DNA of 64,000 bases from UBA7672 sp963784415 (GTDB taxonomy: Bacteria > Pseudomonadota > Alphaproteobacteria > Caulobacterales > Hyphomonadaceae): contig CAWARK010000002.1 of NCBI GenBank assembly GCA_963784415.1, forward strand, positions 186,001-250,000, read 5' to 3'. Below, piece by piece: positions 62,332 to 64,000 of this stretch (position 1 is its first letter; each line of letters opens with the position of its first letter). A model generated the notes under the pieces. That model made no database searches. It saw only the letters and a list, made by a program, of their open reading frames with translations, and was not told the DNA's origin. Position numbers and translations under genes: made by a program.

Positions 62332-62760
62332 ATGCACGCGACAAACGAAGTGGTCCCGGAGGGCGAGATCGACTCACTCACGGTTCTTCTCGCGGAAGAC
62401 GAAGTGCTGCTCCGCATGATGATCTCCGACCATCTGCGGTCGAGCGGTTTTAACGTGCTTGAATGTGCGAATGGCCAGGAAGCCCGCAAGGTGATCAGCG
62501 CGGTTGGCAAGGTCGACGTTGTGGTCAGCGACGTCCACATGGTGACGCCGGCCGAGGGCCTCGAACTTGCGGCCTGGCTGAGCGAGCACTATCCGGCGAT
62601 CCCCGTGATCCTGGCATCCGGCAGCCCGACCATTGCGGCCACCGGCGCGTGGAAGGCTCTTCCGAACGTTACTGATTTTGTGCCGAAGCCCTATGCGGTC
62701 GAGCGGATCGAAATGCTGGCGCGTGCGCGCGCAGCCGCGCGGGATGCGTCCGCCAAGTAG
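62332..62760 (+). CDS. Single-domain response regulator (receiver)
   Basis: 142 residues. Acidic pair AEDEVLLRMMISDHL, phosphoacceptor Asp in VVVSDVHM, Ser at ILASGSP, and the conserved lysine in FVPKPYAVERI are all present, so this copy looks functional. CheY-like output by protein contact is expected; no DNA-binding domain. Related in style to the divergent neighbour. Upstream of the convergent Fo operon. Confidence 0.88.
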   Translation: MHATNEVVPEGEIDSLTVLLAEDEVLLRMMISDHLRSSGFNVLECANGQEARKVISAVGKVDVVVSDVHMVTPAEGLELAAWLSEHYPAIPVILASGSPTIAATGAWKALPNVTDFVPKPYAVERIEMLARARAAARDASAK

Positions 62761-62819
62761 GCAAGCGTGATCGCTGTGCGCGAAGAGCGCCTGTCACGCT
62801 GTGCGCGAATTTTCAGAAT

Positions 62820-63383
62820 TCAGGAAAGCGCTTTTGTCACGGCCGCGAGGCCTTTGGCGAATTCGGCGTCTGCCGCCTTGCCGACCAGCTGTTCCGACAG
62901 GATGACGGCGGCGGCTTTCGAAGCGGTTTGAACCGCAGCCATTTTCACGTCGCGGATCGCGTCGGACTCGGCGCGCGCGATGCGTTCTTCCGCGATCTTC
63001 TCTCGGTTGGCGATACGTTCGGCGAGGGTGGCCTGAGCGGAGGCGGCGAGCTGGTCGGCTTCGCGGCGGGCGGCGGCGATGATTGCAGCTGCTTCGACAT
63101 CGGCTTCGGCGGCGCGCTTCTGCACTTCGGCCAGTTTGGCTTCGGCTTCGCGGCGCAGGGTTTCTGCCGCGGCGAGTTCAGAGGTGATCTTGGCGGCGCG
63201 ATCATCCAGCGACTTGGTGATCGTGCGCGGCACTTTCATGTAGACGACCACGCCCAGGAAAATGAGCAGGCCAACCAGCGCCCAGAAAGCGGGATCGGCG
63301 AGGTCGAGGTTCCAGCCCAGCAGGTTGAAGGCGGGCAGGGGCGCAGCAGCGTGTTCGGTGGCGGCGATGGCGTGCTCTTCCAT
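62820..63383 (-). CDS. atpF: ATP synthase Fo subunit b
   Basis: 187 residues. One N-terminal membrane helix (DPAFWALVGLLIFLGVVVYM, about 30-49), then a long coiled-coil stalk rich in Ala/Glu/Lys/Arg with heptads to the C-terminus. Begins one base after the b' stop. Terminal gene of the Fo operon seen here (c, b', b), separated from the F1 genes as usual in alphaproteobacteria. Confidence 0.92.
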   Translation of the reverse strand: MEEHAIAATEHAAAPLPAFNLLGWNLDLADPAFWALVGLLIFLGVVVYMKVPRTITKSLDDRAAKITSELAAAETLRREAEAKLAEVQKRAAEADVEAAAIIAAARREADQLAASAQATLAERIANREKIAEERIARAESDAIRDVKMAAVQTASKAAAVILSEQLVGKAADAEFAKGLAAVTKALS

Positions 63384-63384
63384 A

Positions 63385-63921
63385 TCAGCCTCCCATCACG
63401 CCGGAGACGGCGCTCTTCACGGCGGCAGACGTAGGCTTCAGGCCGGTCAGCCGTTCGGCGATCGCCGCGGCGGCATCCTCGGCAACAGCAGCAACGCTGC
63501 CCATGGCTTTCGTGCGGTTCTCGGAAATACGCGCTTCCGCCGCACCGAGGCGAGCGTTGAGCTCGGCCTCTTTTGCGGCGGTAGCTTGCGCAGTCTTTGC
63601 GTCGGCTTCGGCCTTGGCTTTCGACGCCGTGTCACGCGAACGAGCGCGCGCTTCGGCGATCTGGGCTTCGACCTGTTTCACCGAGGCGTCGGCCTTGGCG
63701 GAGAGGGCGGCCGCTTTGGCGACATCGGATTTGATGGCGCCATCGCGGTTCTCCATCGCCCGCCGGATTTTCGGCAGGTAGATGAAGGCGACCGCGACGT
63801 AGAGCACTGCAAACGTCACGACCAGCCAGAAGATCTGGGAGACCCCAAATTCCGCTATCTGGTCGAACGGGGGAAAGCCGGATCCGGCTTCGTGGCCCGC
63901 TGCTGCCGCTTCATGCTCCAC
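63385..63921 (-). CDS. ATP synthase Fo subunit b'
   Basis: 178 residues. N-terminal helix (QIFWLVVTFAVLYVAVAFIYLPKI, about 29-52) followed by an Ala-rich coiled-coil stalk. The PKIRRAMENRDGAIKSDVAKAAAL segment is characteristic of the b' form, which pairs with b to make the peripheral stalk in alphaproteobacteria, cyanobacteria and plastids. Sits directly before atpF. The gap to the upstream gene is 36 bases. Confidence 0.92.
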   Translation of the reverse strand: MEHEAAAAGHEAGSGFPPFDQIAEFGVSQIFWLVVTFAVLYVAVAFIYLPKIRRAMENRDGAIKSDVAKAAALSAKADASVKQVEAQIAEARARSRDTASKAKAEADAKTAQATAAKEAELNARLGAAEARISENRTKAMGSVAAVAEDAAAAIAERLTGLKPTSAAVKSAVSGVMGG

Positions 63922-63957
63922 GTCGTTTACTCCGTCTTCCTGTCAAAACGCCGGCTA

Positions 63958-64000
63958 TCAGCCGCCCGTGTAGGACGCGGGCACGCCCGGCGCAGCGAAG
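63958..64000 (-). CDS. atpE: Probable ATP synthase Fo subunit c, C-terminal fragment
   Basis: Only the last 13 codons fall in the window: FAAPGVPASYTGG then stop. Gene order (c before b' before b) makes subunit c the natural candidate. The hydrophilic Pro/Gly/Ser tail is longer than the usual c-subunit C-terminus, so a different gene, or an extended c subunit, cannot be excluded. Confidence 0.45.
   Translation of the reverse strand, partial: FAAPGVPASYTGG

Overview
The window is a densely packed, GC-rich stretch of bacterial chromosome with 60 credible protein genes and no rRNA, tRNA, CRISPR array, phage or transposase that I can recognise. Several genes point to an alphaproteobacterium: an Fo ATP synthase operon with separate b and b' subunits, a DUF1476 (ATP synthase zeta-type inhibitor) gene next to purC-purS-purQ, an ELM1-domain protein behind greA, DUF3126 behind cysE, DUF5076, and a phoR/pstB/phoU/phoB cluster. 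The many TonB receptors and M13 peptidases suggest a Caulobacterales/Hyphomonadaceae-like aquatic oligotroph. That family-level guess is inference.

Layout. 1-13.4 kb: cold-shock-domain protein, acetyl-CoA synthetase, EthA-type Baeyer-Villiger monooxygenase, two large TonB-dependent receptors, ferredoxin-NADP reductase, an orphan HlyD/RND adaptor and a GT39 glycosyltransferase. 13.7-20.9 kb: agmatine-to-putrescine genes (aguA, aguB), glutamate racemase, a patatin, folC with a stand-alone cyanophycin-synthetase-like ATP-grasp enzyme, and a GntR regulator. 21-29.6 kb: four tandem M13 metallopeptidase lipoproteins, three of them followed by their own terminator. 29.8-36.8 kb: phosphate regulon genes phoR and pstB-phoU-phoB. 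Where pstC-pstA would commonly lie there is instead a DUF6607 lipoprotein, a small XRE regulator coupled to a membrane protein, and an indoleamine 2,3-dioxygenase. 36.8-42.4 kb: purB, purC, purS and purQ, with the zeta-like inhibitor and an entericidin among them. 42.5-47.8 kb: secreted and lipoprotein enzymes, trxB, an M23 peptidase, ELM1 and greA. 47.9-55.8 kb: carB and carA separated by an alcohol dehydrogenase, a metallo-beta-lactamase-fold hydrolase and a GT2 glycosyltransferase. 55.8-58.4 kb: a region with three different palindromic repeat elements, a nitroreductase and a DsbA-like lipoprotein. 58.4-62.8 kb: Nudix hydrolase, cysE, DUF3126, a 37-residue TatA-like microprotein, an epoxide-hydrolase-like lipoprotein and two single-domain response regulators. 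62.8-64 kb: Fo subunits b and b' and the last codons of what is probably subunit c.

How the genes work together. Core metabolism covers carbamoyl phosphate (carA/carB) and IMP/AMP synthesis (purB, C, S, Q), plus energy coupling (Fo genes and the zeta-like inhibitor). Around it is equipment for scavenging: TonB receptors, periplasmic peptidases, hydrolases and phosphate sensing. The parts most worth a second look are the M13 array, the rearranged pho locus with its dioxygenase and operator, the CphA-like ATP-grasp/FolC pair, the TatA-like microprotein, and the nested palindromic element that supplies a new C-terminus to the gene ahead of carA. Start codons were moved inward from the longest open frame wherever a ribosome-binding site or family length argued for it.
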